DNA of 64,000 nt from Clostridium_AM sp963780135 (GTDB lineage Bacteria; Bacillota; Clostridia; Clostridiales; Clostridiaceae), in the NCBI GenBank assembly GCA_963780135.1, contig CAWAAR010000001.1, positions 186,001 to 250,000 of the forward strand, written 5' to 3'. Positions 36,921-45,972 of the stretch are shown piece by piece. Each line of letters opens with the position of its first letter. Positions within the stretch are counted from its first letter, which is position 1. The notes under the pieces are model-generated. The model was given only the letters and a program-made list of their open reading frames with translations. It did not search any database and was not told where the DNA came from. The position numbers and the translations under genes were made by a program.

Positions 36921-36950
36921 AAGAGAAAGTTAAAAATTCAACTTTCTCTT
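36921..36950 (-). terminator. Terminator of cysS
   Basis: AAGAGAAAGTT (36921-36931) and AACTTTCTCTT (36940-36950) pair perfectly, followed by a T-run on the minus strand, 15 bases after the cysS stop. Confidence 0.85.
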
Positions 36951-36964
36951 CCTTTATTATATCT

Positions 36965-38383
36965 TTATTCTTTTAACTTCCAACTAGTACCTTCTTTAGA
37001 ATCTAAAATTTCAATATTCATAGAACTTAATTTGTCTCTAATTTCATCTGCTTTATGCCAATCTTTATCTTTTCTTGCAGCATTTCTTTCTTGTATAAGT
37101 TTGTTTATAAGTTCTTCATCCAAATTAACATTTAAATTTTCTTCTAATTTCAAATCTGTTAGGTTTAAGGATAGCACTTTGTCAAAATCTTCTATTAAAG
37201 CATACTTTTCCTTATTTGTAAGTTCTTGATCTTTAATAACCTCAGAAAGAACAGTAAAAGCATTGGGCATATTAAGATCATCACTAATTTGTTTTGCAAA
37301 TTTCTCCTTATATCCCTTTATTTTTTCCGAGTCTAACCTGTCTTCTTCCTTAACTGCTTTTATTAAATTCATCACTTTGCTTTTTAGTTTCTTATATGCT
37401 ATTTCTGAATCTTTCAATGCATCAAAGCTAAACATAAGTTGTTTTCTATATCTTGATTGAAGACAAAAATATCTATAAACTAGTGGATCAAACCCATTCT
37501 CTTCTAACTTATTTACAGTTAAAAAGTCTCCTTTAGATTTTGACATTTTTCCACCATCTAGCACAAGAAACTCTCCATGCATCCAATAGTTCACCCATTT
37601 GTGTCCAAGTGCTCCTTCTGACTGTGCAATTTCATTTGTATGATGTACAGGAATGTGATCTACTCCTCCACAATGTATATCTATTTTTTCACCTAAATAT
37701 TTCATAGACATAGCTGAACATTCAACATGCCAACCAGGAAATCCTCTTCCCCAAGGTGAATCCCATTGCATAATTTGATTTTTAAATTTAGAATTCGTAA
37801 ACCATAATACAAAATCTAATGGATCTTTTTTATTTGAATCTACTTCAACCCTATTACCAGCTTCCAACTCTTCCATACTTAAATTTGCTAGTTTATTATA
37901 ATCCTGAAACTTGTGAATTTCATAATATACATTTCCATTGGATATATAAGTATAACCTTTTTCTTCTAATTTTTTTATTAAATTTATCATATCATCAATA
38001 TGTTCTGTAGCTCTACATATTACGGTTGGAGTTTCTACATTTAGCTTTCTGCAATCATCTAAGAAAGCATTTTCATAAAACTTAGCTATTTCCCATACAG
38101 TTTTATTTTCACGCTTTGCTCCTAATTCCATTTTATCTTCACCTTCATCTGCATCTGATTGAAGATGTCCTACGTCTGTAATATTCATTACATGCTTTAC
38201 TTCATAATCTAAATATCTTAAGGATTTTTTTAACACATCCTCAAATATATAAGTTCTTAAATTTCCAATATGTGCAAAGTTATAGACTGTAGGTCCACAG
38301 GTATACATGCCTACCTTTTCTTTATTTACAGGTACAAACTTTTCTTTTTTTCTTGACACGGTGTTATAAACGTAAAAATCCAT
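36965..38383 (-). CDS. cysS: Cysteinyl-tRNA synthetase
   Basis: A 472-residue class I aminoacyl-tRNA synthetase. It has the zinc/cysteine-binding MYTCGPTVYNFAHIGN (with the HIGN form of HIGH), GWHVECSAMSMKYLG, HHTNEIAQSEG, and KMSKSKGDFLTV (KMSKS). The length and C-terminal DALR-like region (NAARKDKDWHKADEIRDKL) are usual for CysRS. Start ATG at 38383 behind GAGGGGAG. The upstream region carries a leader peptide and attenuator with a cysteine codon, so its transcription is probably controlled by charged tRNA-Cys. Confidence 0.96.
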   Translation of the reverse strand: MDFYVYNTVSRKKEKFVPVNKEKVGMYTCGPTVYNFAHIGNLRTYIFEDVLKKSLRYLDYEVKHVMNITDVGHLQSDADEGEDKMELGAKRENKTVWEIAKFYENAFLDDCRKLNVETPTVICRATEHIDDMINLIKKLEEKGYTYISNGNVYYEIHKFQDYNKLANLSMEELEAGNRVEVDSNKKDPLDFVLWFTNSKFKNQIMQWDSPWGRGFPGWHVECSAMSMKYLGEKIDIHCGGVDHIPVHHTNEIAQSEGALGHKWVNYWMHGEFLVLDGGKMSKSKGDFLTVNKLEENGFDPLVYRYFCLQSRYRKQLMFSFDALKDSEIAYKKLKSKVMNLIKAVKEEDRLDSEKIKGYKEKFAKQISDDLNMPNAFTVLSEVIKDQELTNKEKYALIEDFDKVLSLNLTDLKLEENLNVNLDEELINKLIQERNAARKDKDWHKADEIRDKLSSMNIEILDSKEGTSWKLKE

Positions 38384-38519
38384 ATCTAGTCTCTCCCCTC
38401 AATTTCATTTTTCACAATTTTTGATTAAGTTAATTTTCGTTGAATTTATACCAAACTAACAACTCACTGCTTATTTAAGCATTAGTTTTAGTTCTTTTAG
38501 CAATTTAATTTTAGATATC

Positions 38520-38554
38520 AAAAAACCACAGTATAATAAAATTTACCTGCGGTT
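38520..38554 (-). terminator. Attenuator terminator in the cysS leader
   Basis: On the minus strand AACCGCAG (38554-38547) pairs with CTGTGGTT (38531-38524) and a T6 run follows. The same left arm can instead pair with an upstream segment (38606-38600), so the hairpin is conditional. Confidence 0.8.
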
Positions 38555-38599
38555 CTTATAGCTTTGTTTAAATTTTAAATTAAAAATAAGATTAAAATT

Positions 38600-38670
38600 C
38601 GCAGGTCGCACTATATTTAAAACAAAAACTTAAAAGACTTAAACAGCAACACATAACATACGACCTCCTT
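38600..38670 (-). promoter_or_regulatory. cysS leader: mutually exclusive attenuation segments
   Basis: Segment 1 (AGGTCGTA, overlapping the leader-peptide ribosome site and start, from 38665) pairs with segment 2 (TGCGACCT, from 38610) over 8 positions including one G-U. Segment 2 (ACCTGCG, 38606-38600) can instead pair with segment 3 (CGCAGGT, 38551-38545). Segment 3 is also the left arm of the terminator. A ribosome stalled on the leader cysteine codon would cover segment 1, free segment 2 and so prevent termination. This is the classical 1:2, 2:3, 3:4 attenuator layout. Confidence 0.75.
38639..38659 (-). CDS. Leader peptide MLCVAV upstream of cysS
   Basis: A six-codon reading frame (ATG TTA TGT GTT GCT GTT TAA) has an excellent AAGGAGG ribosome binding site 4 bases upstream. 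Its third codon is cysteine. A TATAAT (38683-38678) lies just before it, so the transcript would begin almost at the ribosome site. Its position at the start of the cysS attenuator makes it a likely sensor of cysteine-tRNA charging. It is too short to judge by similarity. Confidence 0.7.
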   Translation of the reverse strand: MLCVAV

Positions 38671-38740
38671 AAAATTTATTATATATAAATCTTAACACAA
38701 TTATAAAATAATGCAATAATTTCATACTTTTATTGTATGT

Positions 38741-39229
38741 TTATTTTAAATCCCATAGGACATTTACTAGATCCTCATCATAATACAAATTCGCCATAGG
38801 ATTATTAAAATATTTTCTGCCATCGCCATAATACATCAAGCATTCCTCTTCACTGCGAGGACCTTTTATTTGTATAGGAAAAAATAACCTAGTATACCTA
38901 AACTGTTTTGCACCATCACCTATAACATCCATTTCCTGTTCTTGACTATATATGAACTCTATAGACAATATATCATTTTTTGTTTTATCTATAAATTCTT
39001 CATTTACAGACTGATTTTTATTGGAAACTTTTGAATTCAGTCTTCTATTTGTAATTCTTGTAATTTCAACTGTCTTACTATCTGACTTCTTAATTACTTT
39101 TTCTTTACCAACACTATATATTATAATTTTATCAGGAACAGCTATACATTCTCTAGTTTTGCTGCATCCAATTAAACAAATTTCAAATATAAAAATGCAT
39201 ATCAGTATCATCACAACTTTGTTTTTCAC
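38741..39229 (-). CDS. Predicted lipoprotein of unknown function
   Basis: A 162-residue protein with a lipoprotein signal peptide (MKNKVVMILICIFIFEICLI, then GC as lipobox cysteine 22). The mature part is hydrophilic with no motif I recognise, containing a GDGAKQFRYTRLFFPIQIKG strand pair and YYGDGRKYFNNP near the end. It would be anchored on the outer face of the membrane. It is followed on the same strand by the cysS leader and preceded by the divergent acetyltransferase gene. Start ATG at 39229 behind AAAGGAG. Confidence 0.75.
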   Translation of the reverse strand: MKNKVVMILICIFIFEICLIGCSKTRECIAVPDKIIIYSVGKEKVIKKSDSKTVEITRITNRRLNSKVSNKNQSVNEEFIDKTKNDILSIEFIYSQEQEMDVIGDGAKQFRYTRLFFPIQIKGPRSEEECLMYYGDGRKYFNNPMANLYYDEDLVNVLWDLK

Positions 39230-39480
39230 AATAATTATCTCCTTTTAAATAACTTAACTTTCACATATTTCGCTTTAGTAAAAATTTTAGATATTTTCAT
39301 ATCAATAGCAAGTCAAGAAATTCAATTGTCATTATCTATATTTCTATTTTCCAAAATTATACCATTTCTTCTTTTCTATTACCACATATAAAAGTTCAAT
39401 TTTTCTTCTATGCCTAACATTGTTTTGTAAAAAAAGTCCTTTTTATTGTATAATAAGGATATAGTAAGGAGAAGATTAGC

Positions 39481-40332
39481 ATGATTAATTATAAAAGATG
39501 TTCAGAGGTAAATATAGACTCAATATTTGCTGCTTTCAAAGTAGGTTTTAGTGATTACATAATAAAAATAGATATATCTAAAGAAGTTTTTATAAACAGA
39601 TTTTTTAAAACTGAGGGTAATTCTATAGAAAACTCCTTCATAGCTTTAGACTATAATACCCCTGTAGGAATTCTTTTAGGTGGAATGAAAGTCTATGAGG
39701 GACTTGCAACCATGCGATGCGGAAGTTTTGCAATACACCCCAATTACAGAGGTACAGGCTTAAGCTTAGAATTGTTCAAAATGCATAGAAAAAATGCTAT
39801 AAAAAATGGATGCAGGCAACTATTTTTAGAAGTAATCAAAGATAACGCTAGAGCCATAAAATTTTACGAAAATATGGGTTATGAAAAAATATACAAGTTG
39901 AATTATTTCTCTACAAAAAATATAAAGCCCTTAATGCGAAATAATAATATAGAATTCGGAATCAAAAAAAGGGATATTACAGATATAAAATTAGTATTTA
40001 GAAATATAAAAGATTTTCATATAAATTGGCAAAACGATATTGATTATATAAAGAATATTAATAACACATATTTTTACAGTGCTTATAAAGATTATAGCCT
40101 TATAGGCGTCTTATGTGTGGAACTTAACGGAAGAATAAATTTTTTATGGGTAAACAAGCATTACAGATGTAATTCTATAGGTAAAACCTTATTAGGTGCT
40201 GCTTGTGACGATTTAGATTTATCAAAGCTTTCAATAGGATTTCCTAATAATAATCTTTTGCAAGGATTTATTAATCATATAGGATTTACAAGGAGTCCTA
40301 TATCTCAGTATGAAATGTATTTAACCCTTTGA
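39481..40332 (+). CDS. GNAT family N-acetyltransferase with two GNAT-like halves
   Basis: A 283-residue protein. Residues about 1-140 form a complete GNAT domain: MRCGSFAIHPNYRGTGLSLELF is the acetyl-CoA-binding motif A (R/Q-x-x-G-x-G) and ARAIKFYENMGYEKIY is motif B. The second half (about 150-283) again looks GNAT-like (LWVNKHYRCNSIGKTLL, FINHIGFTR) but weaker, as in tandem GNAT proteins. It acetylates an unknown amine with acetyl-CoA. ATG start behind AAGGAGAAG. The repeat at 40338-40450 follows the stop and may terminate transcription. Confidence 0.85.
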   Translation: MINYKRCSEVNIDSIFAAFKVGFSDYIIKIDISKEVFINRFFKTEGNSIENSFIALDYNTPVGILLGGMKVYEGLATMRCGSFAIHPNYRGTGLSLELFKMHRKNAIKNGCRQLFLEVIKDNARAIKFYENMGYEKIYKLNYFSTKNIKPLMRNNNIEFGIKKRDITDIKLVFRNIKDFHINWQNDIDYIKNINNTYFYSAYKDYSLIGVLCVELNGRINFLWVNKHYRCNSIGKTLLGAACDDLDLSKLSIGFPNNNLLQGFINHIGFTRSPISQYEMYLTL

Positions 40333-40337
40333 TCAGA

Positions 40338-40450
40338 GACTACCTAAAAATACATTTTTAGCTGAACATTTTTTTAGGTTATTTCCAAACAAATAATATA
40401 ATCAAATAAAAGCTATGAAATTAAGGTGTTATACCTATGTTTCATAGCTT
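40338..40450 (+). repeat. Interspersed hairpin repeat, copy A
   Basis: This segment aligns with 46930-47043 on the same strand. Both begin GACT..CT.AAAATA.ATTTTTA and end with a hairpin AAGCTATGAAA ... TTTCATAGCTT enclosing an AAGGT.TTA..CCTAT core. This copy also holds a terminator-like stem ACCTAAAAA/TTTTTAGGT (40342-40379). Both copies lie directly after a plus-strand gene. It resembles a small MITE or a mobile terminator. Confidence 0.55.
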
Positions 40451-40529
40451 CTATTCTTACTTCATATTCCTAAAATGGAATTTACATTTTATTAAATTCC
40501 ATAATTGAACTTTTGAGACATCTCATCAT

Positions 40530-41924
40530 TTATTCCATCATAGTTGCAAGTTTTTTATTAAGACTTAATAATATTAAGCCTATGGCTATGGATACAACTG
40601 CTAATCCCAAGAAAAGCTGTAATGGTCCATATGTTTCTATAAAGCCTGCTATAAAGCCGGCTAACTTATTTGCAAAGAAGGAACTCAAGAACCAACATCC
40701 CATAAGGAATGATGCTATCTTTTTAGGTGCTAGTGTACTTACCATAGAAAGTCCAATTGGTGATAAGCATAATTCTCCTACAGTATGTATAAAGTAAATC
40801 CCTACAATCCATAGCATACTTATTTTTGCAGCACTATTTCCTGCTATTGCAAGTGCTGGTAATGCTATAAATAGAAATCCACACCCTAAGAATATAAGTC
40901 CTAACGCCATTTTAGTAGGTATATTTAAATCTCCTTTTGCTCTCTTTGATAGCTTAATCCAAATTCCTGCTATTATTGGCGCAAGTATTATTATAAATAC
41001 AGGATTAATTGATTGGAACCAAGATACTGGGCATTGAAATCCAAATATAGTTCTATTTACTGATTCTTCAGTAAATAACGTAAGTGAACTTCCTGCTTGT
41101 TCATAGCCTGTCCAGAAAAATATGTTAAATGCTACTAATATAAGTATAACTGCTGTTCTTCTTTTTTCTTGTTTTGTAAGAGGTTTTCTTGCATCTTCTT
41201 CTTTTACCTCAGCATCACTGCTCTTTTTAACATTGTTTTTTACTGGATATTTTCCTTCATCTCCAAGATATTTATTTCCTAAAAGATTGAACATAACTTG
41301 TCCAATTACCATTCCTATACCAGCTGCTAAGAAACCATATCTAAAACCATAATGTAGTATAGTTGCCCCTTGTTTTACAGCCATAGTTGATTCTGCTAAA
41401 GTACCACATATAAATGGAGCTATAAATGCACCAAGATTTATTCCCATATAAAATATCGTAAAGGCTGAATCTTTTCTTTTATCGCCTTCTGGATACAACT
41501 TTCCAACTATTGTAGAAATATTAGGTTTAAAGAAACCATTACCAACTATAAGTAATATAAGACCTATCCACAAGAAAGCTCTACTTTGGGTACTAAACAA
41601 AGCAAATTCTCCTATAGCCATGGTTATACCACCTATGGTTATAGACAATCTCTGTCCTAAAAATCTATCTGCTAAATATCCTCCAACTACTGGAGTAAGA
41701 TATACTAATGCAGTATATGTTCCATAAAGTGCTACTGCATCTACCTTGCTATATCCTAGTCCGCCTCTAACCAGTTCTGTTGTTAAATATAATACTAATA
41801 TGCCTCTCATTCCATAATAACTGAATCTTTCCCATGCCTCTGTGGCAAAAAGTAAATACAGTCCTGGTGGATGTTTCATTTTACCAGTTTTTACTTTTTT
41901 ATTTTCTGTAATTTCCGCTTCCAC
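40530..41924 (-). CDS. POT-family proton/oligopeptide symporter
   Basis: A 464-residue major-facilitator protein of the POT/PTR family (DtpT-like). It shows the family signatures HPPGLYLLFATEAWERFSYY (with the E-x-x-E-R-F/W-S-Y-Y motif), FYMGINLGAFIAP, and about 12-14 helices with a charged cytoplasmic loop near residues 230-255. It imports di- and tripeptides with protons through the cytoplasmic membrane. It is followed downstream by the repeat at 40338-40450, whose hairpin could also end this minus-strand transcript. Start ATG at 41924 behind GAGGGTGA. Confidence 0.92.
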   Translation of the reverse strand: MEAEITENKKVKTGKMKHPPGLYLLFATEAWERFSYYGMRGILVLYLTTELVRGGLGYSKVDAVALYGTYTALVYLTPVVGGYLADRFLGQRLSITIGGITMAIGEFALFSTQSRAFLWIGLILLIVGNGFFKPNISTIVGKLYPEGDKRKDSAFTIFYMGINLGAFIAPFICGTLAESTMAVKQGATILHYGFRYGFLAAGIGMVIGQVMFNLLGNKYLGDEGKYPVKNNVKKSSDAEVKEEDARKPLTKQEKRRTAVILILVAFNIFFWTGYEQAGSSLTLFTEESVNRTIFGFQCPVSWFQSINPVFIIILAPIIAGIWIKLSKRAKGDLNIPTKMALGLIFLGCGFLFIALPALAIAGNSAAKISMLWIVGIYFIHTVGELCLSPIGLSMVSTLAPKKIASFLMGCWFLSSFFANKLAGFIAGFIETYGPLQLFLGLAVVSIAIGLILLSLNKKLATMME

Positions 41925-42882
41925 ATTATCACCCTCATTTTCATTATTTTTACAAACTTATCTTAACATTTTATTTACAATTTGACAAGTTTTAATTTTT
42001 TTAAATTGATATTTTGAATATTCTTATGTCATTTGTTTATACATAATATGAATATATATGCTCTTTTACATTCAAATCATTGTTATAATTTCATGATTTT
42101 GAGGATATTTTTATCTGTACACACTATATAAACAAGCCAAAATATAACATTCGAGTAAACATTTTCATCACTGCTATCTTCAGCAACAAGCTATTATCTG
42201 AGTTTGTACATAAATGTCTCTTTGTATTTTTAATATATACTTTTTTATAATTATGCACTTTTAATTTCATATAGCTTTCTGATTTTTCTATTTATTAATC
42301 ATATTAAATTTAATATGTCATTTTTGAATCATATTTAAATAATATTTTATATACTATATGCGTTTTTTTAACACCTTTATACTTTTACTAATTATTCATT
42401 TTTAAAAATTGTTTTTCTAACATTTAGTAATAACTGTCTAAAAGATATATTAATTTTTTAAAAAATTATATGTTTTTTTGATTTGAAATACTTTATAGAA
42501 ATATAAATTATAAAATTATTTTAATATTTATGTTTAATTATGCTCATGTAATCAATTATAAGCATAATTATTCATTTTCAAATTACAAGCTGACCATCAC
42601 AATCCGCAATATTCTTATCACGCACAGTGAAAGCGACTATTACCAAATCAAAGATTTGGGATACATGCTTTTCTTTAGGCGAGATATATTAGAACTCTTG
42701 AAGTTCACAGCTATTCAGAGTTTTTATATTTTGCATAACTGATACACCCTATATAAGTTATGCAAGGACCCATATGAGTTAAATACCTAAATGCATTTAA
42801 CCAGCTTCTGCTCTATGAAGCATATTCATAATAAGTAAACCCCAATTAAGTATAAGAATCACTTAATAAATTTACGCATAAA
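41925..42882. other. Long AT-rich intergenic region, about 1 kb
   Basis: No convincing gene. Most of it is strongly AT-rich. A 70-codon plus-strand frame (42530-42742) lacks a ribosome site; its second half (LTITIRNILITHSESDYYQI) has higher GC and could be a relic. The dispersed repeat copy 3 lies at 42813-42869 and the symporter terminator at 42883-42924. Confidence 0.4.
42813..42869 (-). repeat. Dispersed degenerate repeat, copy 3 of 3
   Basis: On the minus strand it reads TATTAAGTGATTCTTA, a TTAATTGGGGTTTACTTAT core and GAATATGCTTC, aligning with the copies at 757-809 and 48968-49020. Confidence 0.4.
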
Positions 42883-42924
42883 AAAAGATAACTTCGTCTA
42901 CTTTTTTAGACAAAGTTATCTTTT
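42883..42924 (-). terminator. Terminator of the symporter gene
   Basis: AAAAGATAACTTCGTCTA and TAGACAAAGTTATCTTTT pair over 18 positions with one mismatch around a CTTTTT loop; a T7 run follows on the minus strand. Confidence 0.85.
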
Positions 42925-42945
42925 AACCACTAATTTTTTTACTGA

Positions 42946-44217
42946 TTACGCAGCGTTCTTAATAGATTCTACATATTCTTGTCCTTTTGCCGAATTATAC
43001 TTTCCTTCCCACTTAGATACAACCACAACTGCTAAGGAATTACCAACTACATTTACAGCTGTTCTTGCCATATCAAGAATACGGTCAATTCCAGCAATAA
43101 ATGCTAATCCTTCTAATGGTATACCTACAGATCCAAGTGTAGCTAAAAGTACAACAAATGATACTCCTGGTACTCCTGCTATACCTTTTGAAGTAAGCAT
43201 TAGTACAACTACTAAATTAATTTGAGTTAATATTGGTAAATGAATTCCATATAATTGAGCAATAAACAGTGCTGCAATAGCCTGATACAAAGTGGAACCA
43301 TCCAGATTAAAGGAATATCCTGTTGGAACAACGAATGTAGCAATGGATTTAGGACATCCGAACTTTTCCATTTTGTCCATGATTCTTGGTAAAACTGTTT
43401 CTGAACTTGCTGTACTGTAAGCAAGTATAAGTTCATCTTTTAATATCTTTATAATTGTAATAATACTTGTTCCTACAAATTTCGCTACGCATCCAAGTAC
43501 AACTAAAACAAAGAACAACATAGCACCATAAGTAGTTATAGCTAACTTACCAAGAGGAATTAGGGATTTTACTCCAAATTTGGAAACGGTTACACCTATT
43601 AGAGCAAATACTCCAAATGGTGCTGTTTTCATAATTTGGTTGGTTACCCAGAACATTGTTTCAGCAATTCCCTGACATATTGTAAGAACAGGTTTTCCTT
43701 TTTCTCCTACAGCAGAAACTCCTAAACCAAACATAACAGAGAAGAATATAATTGGAAGCATGTCCCCTTTAGCAAGAGATTCAACAATGTTTGTAGGAAC
43801 TATATTTATGAAAGTATCTGCAAAACTATGATGACCTACTGTTTGAGCTGTATTCATGTAACTTGAAATATTAGTTTTTACAAGTGCGTGCATGTTGATA
43901 CCAGTTCCTGGATGAAATACATTACCTATTATTAATCCAAGTACAATAGCAACAGTAGTTACTATTTCAAAATAAAGTATAGTTTTTACACCTAATTTTC
44001 CAACTTGTTTAATATCTCCTCCTCCAGCTATACCAACAACAAGTGCTGAAAATACAATTGGAACTACTATCATTTTAATTAATCTTAAGAAAATATCACC
44101 TATTGGTTGTAAATATGTACTAACTGCCGGATTACCATAAAATACAGCACCAACTATAATACCCAGCACAAGCCCTATAAGAATTTGTGTTGCCAGCCCT
44201 AATTTGAATTTTTTCAT
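42946..44217 (-). CDS. Dicarboxylate/amino-acid:cation symporter (DAACS, GltP/DctA family)
   Basis: A 423-residue transporter with about eight helices. Family marks include FLRLIKMIVVPIVFSALVVG, the serine-rich hairpin AYSTASSETVLPRIM, PTGYSFNLDGSTLYQ (NMDGT equivalent) and LTSKGIAGVPGVSFVVL. Members import glutamate, aspartate or C4-dicarboxylates with H+ or Na+. It diverges from the glnK-glnL-like pair, and TTTTGTAG repeats lie 121-148 bases upstream of its start, so it is a likely target of that system; glutamate is therefore a plausible substrate. Confidence 0.92.
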   Translation of the reverse strand: MKKFKLGLATQILIGLVLGIIVGAVFYGNPAVSTYLQPIGDIFLRLIKMIVVPIVFSALVVGIAGGGDIKQVGKLGVKTILYFEIVTTVAIVLGLIIGNVFHPGTGINMHALVKTNISSYMNTAQTVGHHSFADTFINIVPTNIVESLAKGDMLPIIFFSVMFGLGVSAVGEKGKPVLTICQGIAETMFWVTNQIMKTAPFGVFALIGVTVSKFGVKSLIPLGKLAITTYGAMLFFVLVVLGCVAKFVGTSIITIIKILKDELILAYSTASSETVLPRIMDKMEKFGCPKSIATFVVPTGYSFNLDGSTLYQAIAALFIAQLYGIHLPILTQINLVVVLMLTSKGIAGVPGVSFVVLLATLGSVGIPLEGLAFIAGIDRILDMARTAVNVVGNSLAVVVVSKWEGKYNSAKGQEYVESIKNAA

Positions 44218-44337
44218 TTTACCACCCTTCCCTCTTTTTAAATTTAAAATTTTAAAAGTTTAAACTTTAAGTTATTCATTTATTTTTTTATTTTGAAATC
44301 TTATACAACCAAATTTTATAACAAAGCCTATAGAAAT

Positions 44338-44365
44338 CTACAAAATTAAACTTAAACCTACAAAA
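44338..44365. promoter_or_regulatory. Tandem TTTTGTAG boxes, candidate GlnL operator
   Basis: CTACAAAA occurs at 44338-44345 and 44358-44365, a 20-base period; on the minus strand it reads TTTTGTAG. A weaker ACAAAG lies at 44321-44326. The GlnL site of Bacillus subtilis is, as I recall, a direct repeat of TTTTGT. It sits in the 464-base gap (44218-44681) between the symporter and the two-component genes. Confidence 0.4.
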
Positions 44366-44681
44366 CTATTTTTGTAATCTTTTTTCAAATGAATATTTGC
44401 ACGGTTTTCATTCAAATTAATAGACAATTGCTTCAAATATGATAGTTAATTTGCAAATTCTATATAAGTCCTATTCTTGTATAAGATAACATTATTATTG
44501 CAGTTAAATATTCCCATAGACTGGCATATTTGTAGTTTTTCTGATATTCTTTTTTATAGAATGCTTAATTAATATTATATCCATGGCTAATATCTAAAAC
44601 ACTTGCTTCTACAATTAATGTGCAGCAGTGCTTATTTCTCACAATAATGGTAATGGATAAATTCAAAGGAGTGCTCGATAT

Positions 44682-45971
44682 TTGAAAGAAGATTTATTTA
44701 TTTTAGCTCTAATGGCTGTTACAGTGCCCTTAACAGGCGAATTGAAAATTTATCCTTTTCATGATACCTTTCGCATTAGTTTTGCGACTCCAATTTTTTT
44801 GTTTTTTTTACTATGGATACGAAAAATACCTTTGCTTATTCCTGGTTTCATAGTTGGATTTTGTGTTGTTGTATTTCGTTTAACTTTAGATTTTCTTATA
44901 AAGGGAAGTTTTCAATTAGTTCCAGATTTTATTTTTCAATTTTCTGCTTTTTTTTACTATGCAACTTACTCTACACTTTTTTATTTTGTGGGAGTAAACC
45001 ATTTGCATCATAGACCTCTTTTGCTAGGTTCTTTATCTGCATTAGTAGATATAACGTCAAGTATTGTTGAATTAATTTTTAGATATTATTTTTTAGGCAA
45101 TAAGTTTTCTTTATCTACTTTATGGCTTATTATTGTTATTGCAGTTATTAGAAGCTTTTTTGTACTTAGCTTTTTTAATATAATTAAGTTAAATGAAGTA
45201 AAATTAGCAGCAAAGCAGCAAAAGGAACAAAACAAGCATATGCTTTTGCTTATTTCTAGCTTATATGCGGAATCCATTCAATTAAAAAAATCTTTAAAAG
45301 ATGCAGAAGATATAACTAGAGATTGCTATGATTTATATCAAGTTCTTCAAAATCCTGATTCTTCATTAAACGCAAAAGATTTAGCCCCAAAATTATTGGC
45401 TATTGCAGGACAAGTACATGAAATTAAAAAGGATAATCAAAGAATTCATGCTGGTCTTTCCAAAATGATTTCTGCTGAGAATTCCACAGATTATATGAAT
45501 ATGCATGAAATAGGAACTATTATTATACAAACCAATGAAAAATATGCTCGCTCTCTAAATAAAGACATTGAATTTGTTCTTAATATTAATGATTATTTCC
45601 CACATTTACATGTTTATACAATATTATCTCTTATTAATAATTTAGTATCAAATTCTGTAGAATCTATTAAGGATAAAGGTATTATAAAAATTTCTATTTG
45701 CAAAATTGAAGAACTAATTCATTTTGAAGTTTCTGACAATGGTGTTGGTATACCTGAAAAAAAAAGAGGTTTAATTTTTAAACCTGGTTATACTACAAAA
45801 TATGATATACATGGTAAACCATCTACAGGTATGGGATTATCTTATATAGGAGAAGTAATTAAAAACTTAAAAGGTAGTGTCATGATAAAAGATAAATCCA
45901 CTGAAGTCCAAAATGAAACAATTTTCATCATAAAACTTCCAATTAATAGTCTAGTAGAGAAGGGGTGGTAA
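44682..45971 (+). CDS. glnK: Membrane sensor histidine kinase, GlnK-like
   Basis: A 429-residue kinase with about six N-terminal membrane helices (residues 5-170), a coiled-coil linker (QQKEQNKHMLLLISSLYAES) and a GHKL ATPase domain: LINNLVSNSVESI (N box), VSDNGVGIPEKKRG (G1) and GKPSTGMGLSY (G2). The clear conserved-His dimerisation motif is not obvious, as in DcuS/GlnK-type kinases. The start is TTG, set by AAAGGAG 10 bases upstream; an ATG further up runs into a stop. The stop lies one base before the response regulator. It probably senses glutamine or another amino acid at the membrane. Confidence 0.8.
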   Translation: MKEDLFILALMAVTVPLTGELKIYPFHDTFRISFATPIFLFFLLWIRKIPLLIPGFIVGFCVVVFRLTLDFLIKGSFQLVPDFIFQFSAFFYYATYSTLFYFVGVNHLHHRPLLLGSLSALVDITSSIVELIFRYYFLGNKFSLSTLWLIIVIAVIRSFFVLSFFNIIKLNEVKLAAKQQKEQNKHMLLLISSLYAESIQLKKSLKDAEDITRDCYDLYQVLQNPDSSLNAKDLAPKLLAIAGQVHEIKKDNQRIHAGLSKMISAENSTDYMNMHEIGTIIIQTNEKYARSLNKDIEFVLNINDYFPHLHVYTILSLINNLVSNSVESIKDKGIIKISICKIEELIHFEVSDNGVGIPEKKRGLIFKPGYTTKYDIHGKPSTGMGLSYIGEVIKNLKGSVMIKDKSTEVQNETIFIIKLPINSLVEKGW

Positions 45972-45972
45972 T

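Noticed and set aside
38520..38670. T-box riboswitch upstream of cysS
   Set aside because: The conserved AGGGTGG-ACCGCG block is absent (the nearest is GTGCGACCTGCG, lacking the TGGN that pairs with the tRNA end) and the leader is too short for the specifier domain; the leader-peptide attenuator explains all pairings.
42530..42742. 70-codon plus-strand frame as a gene
   Set aside because: No ribosome binding site, AT-rich first half and no recognisable family; at most a relic.
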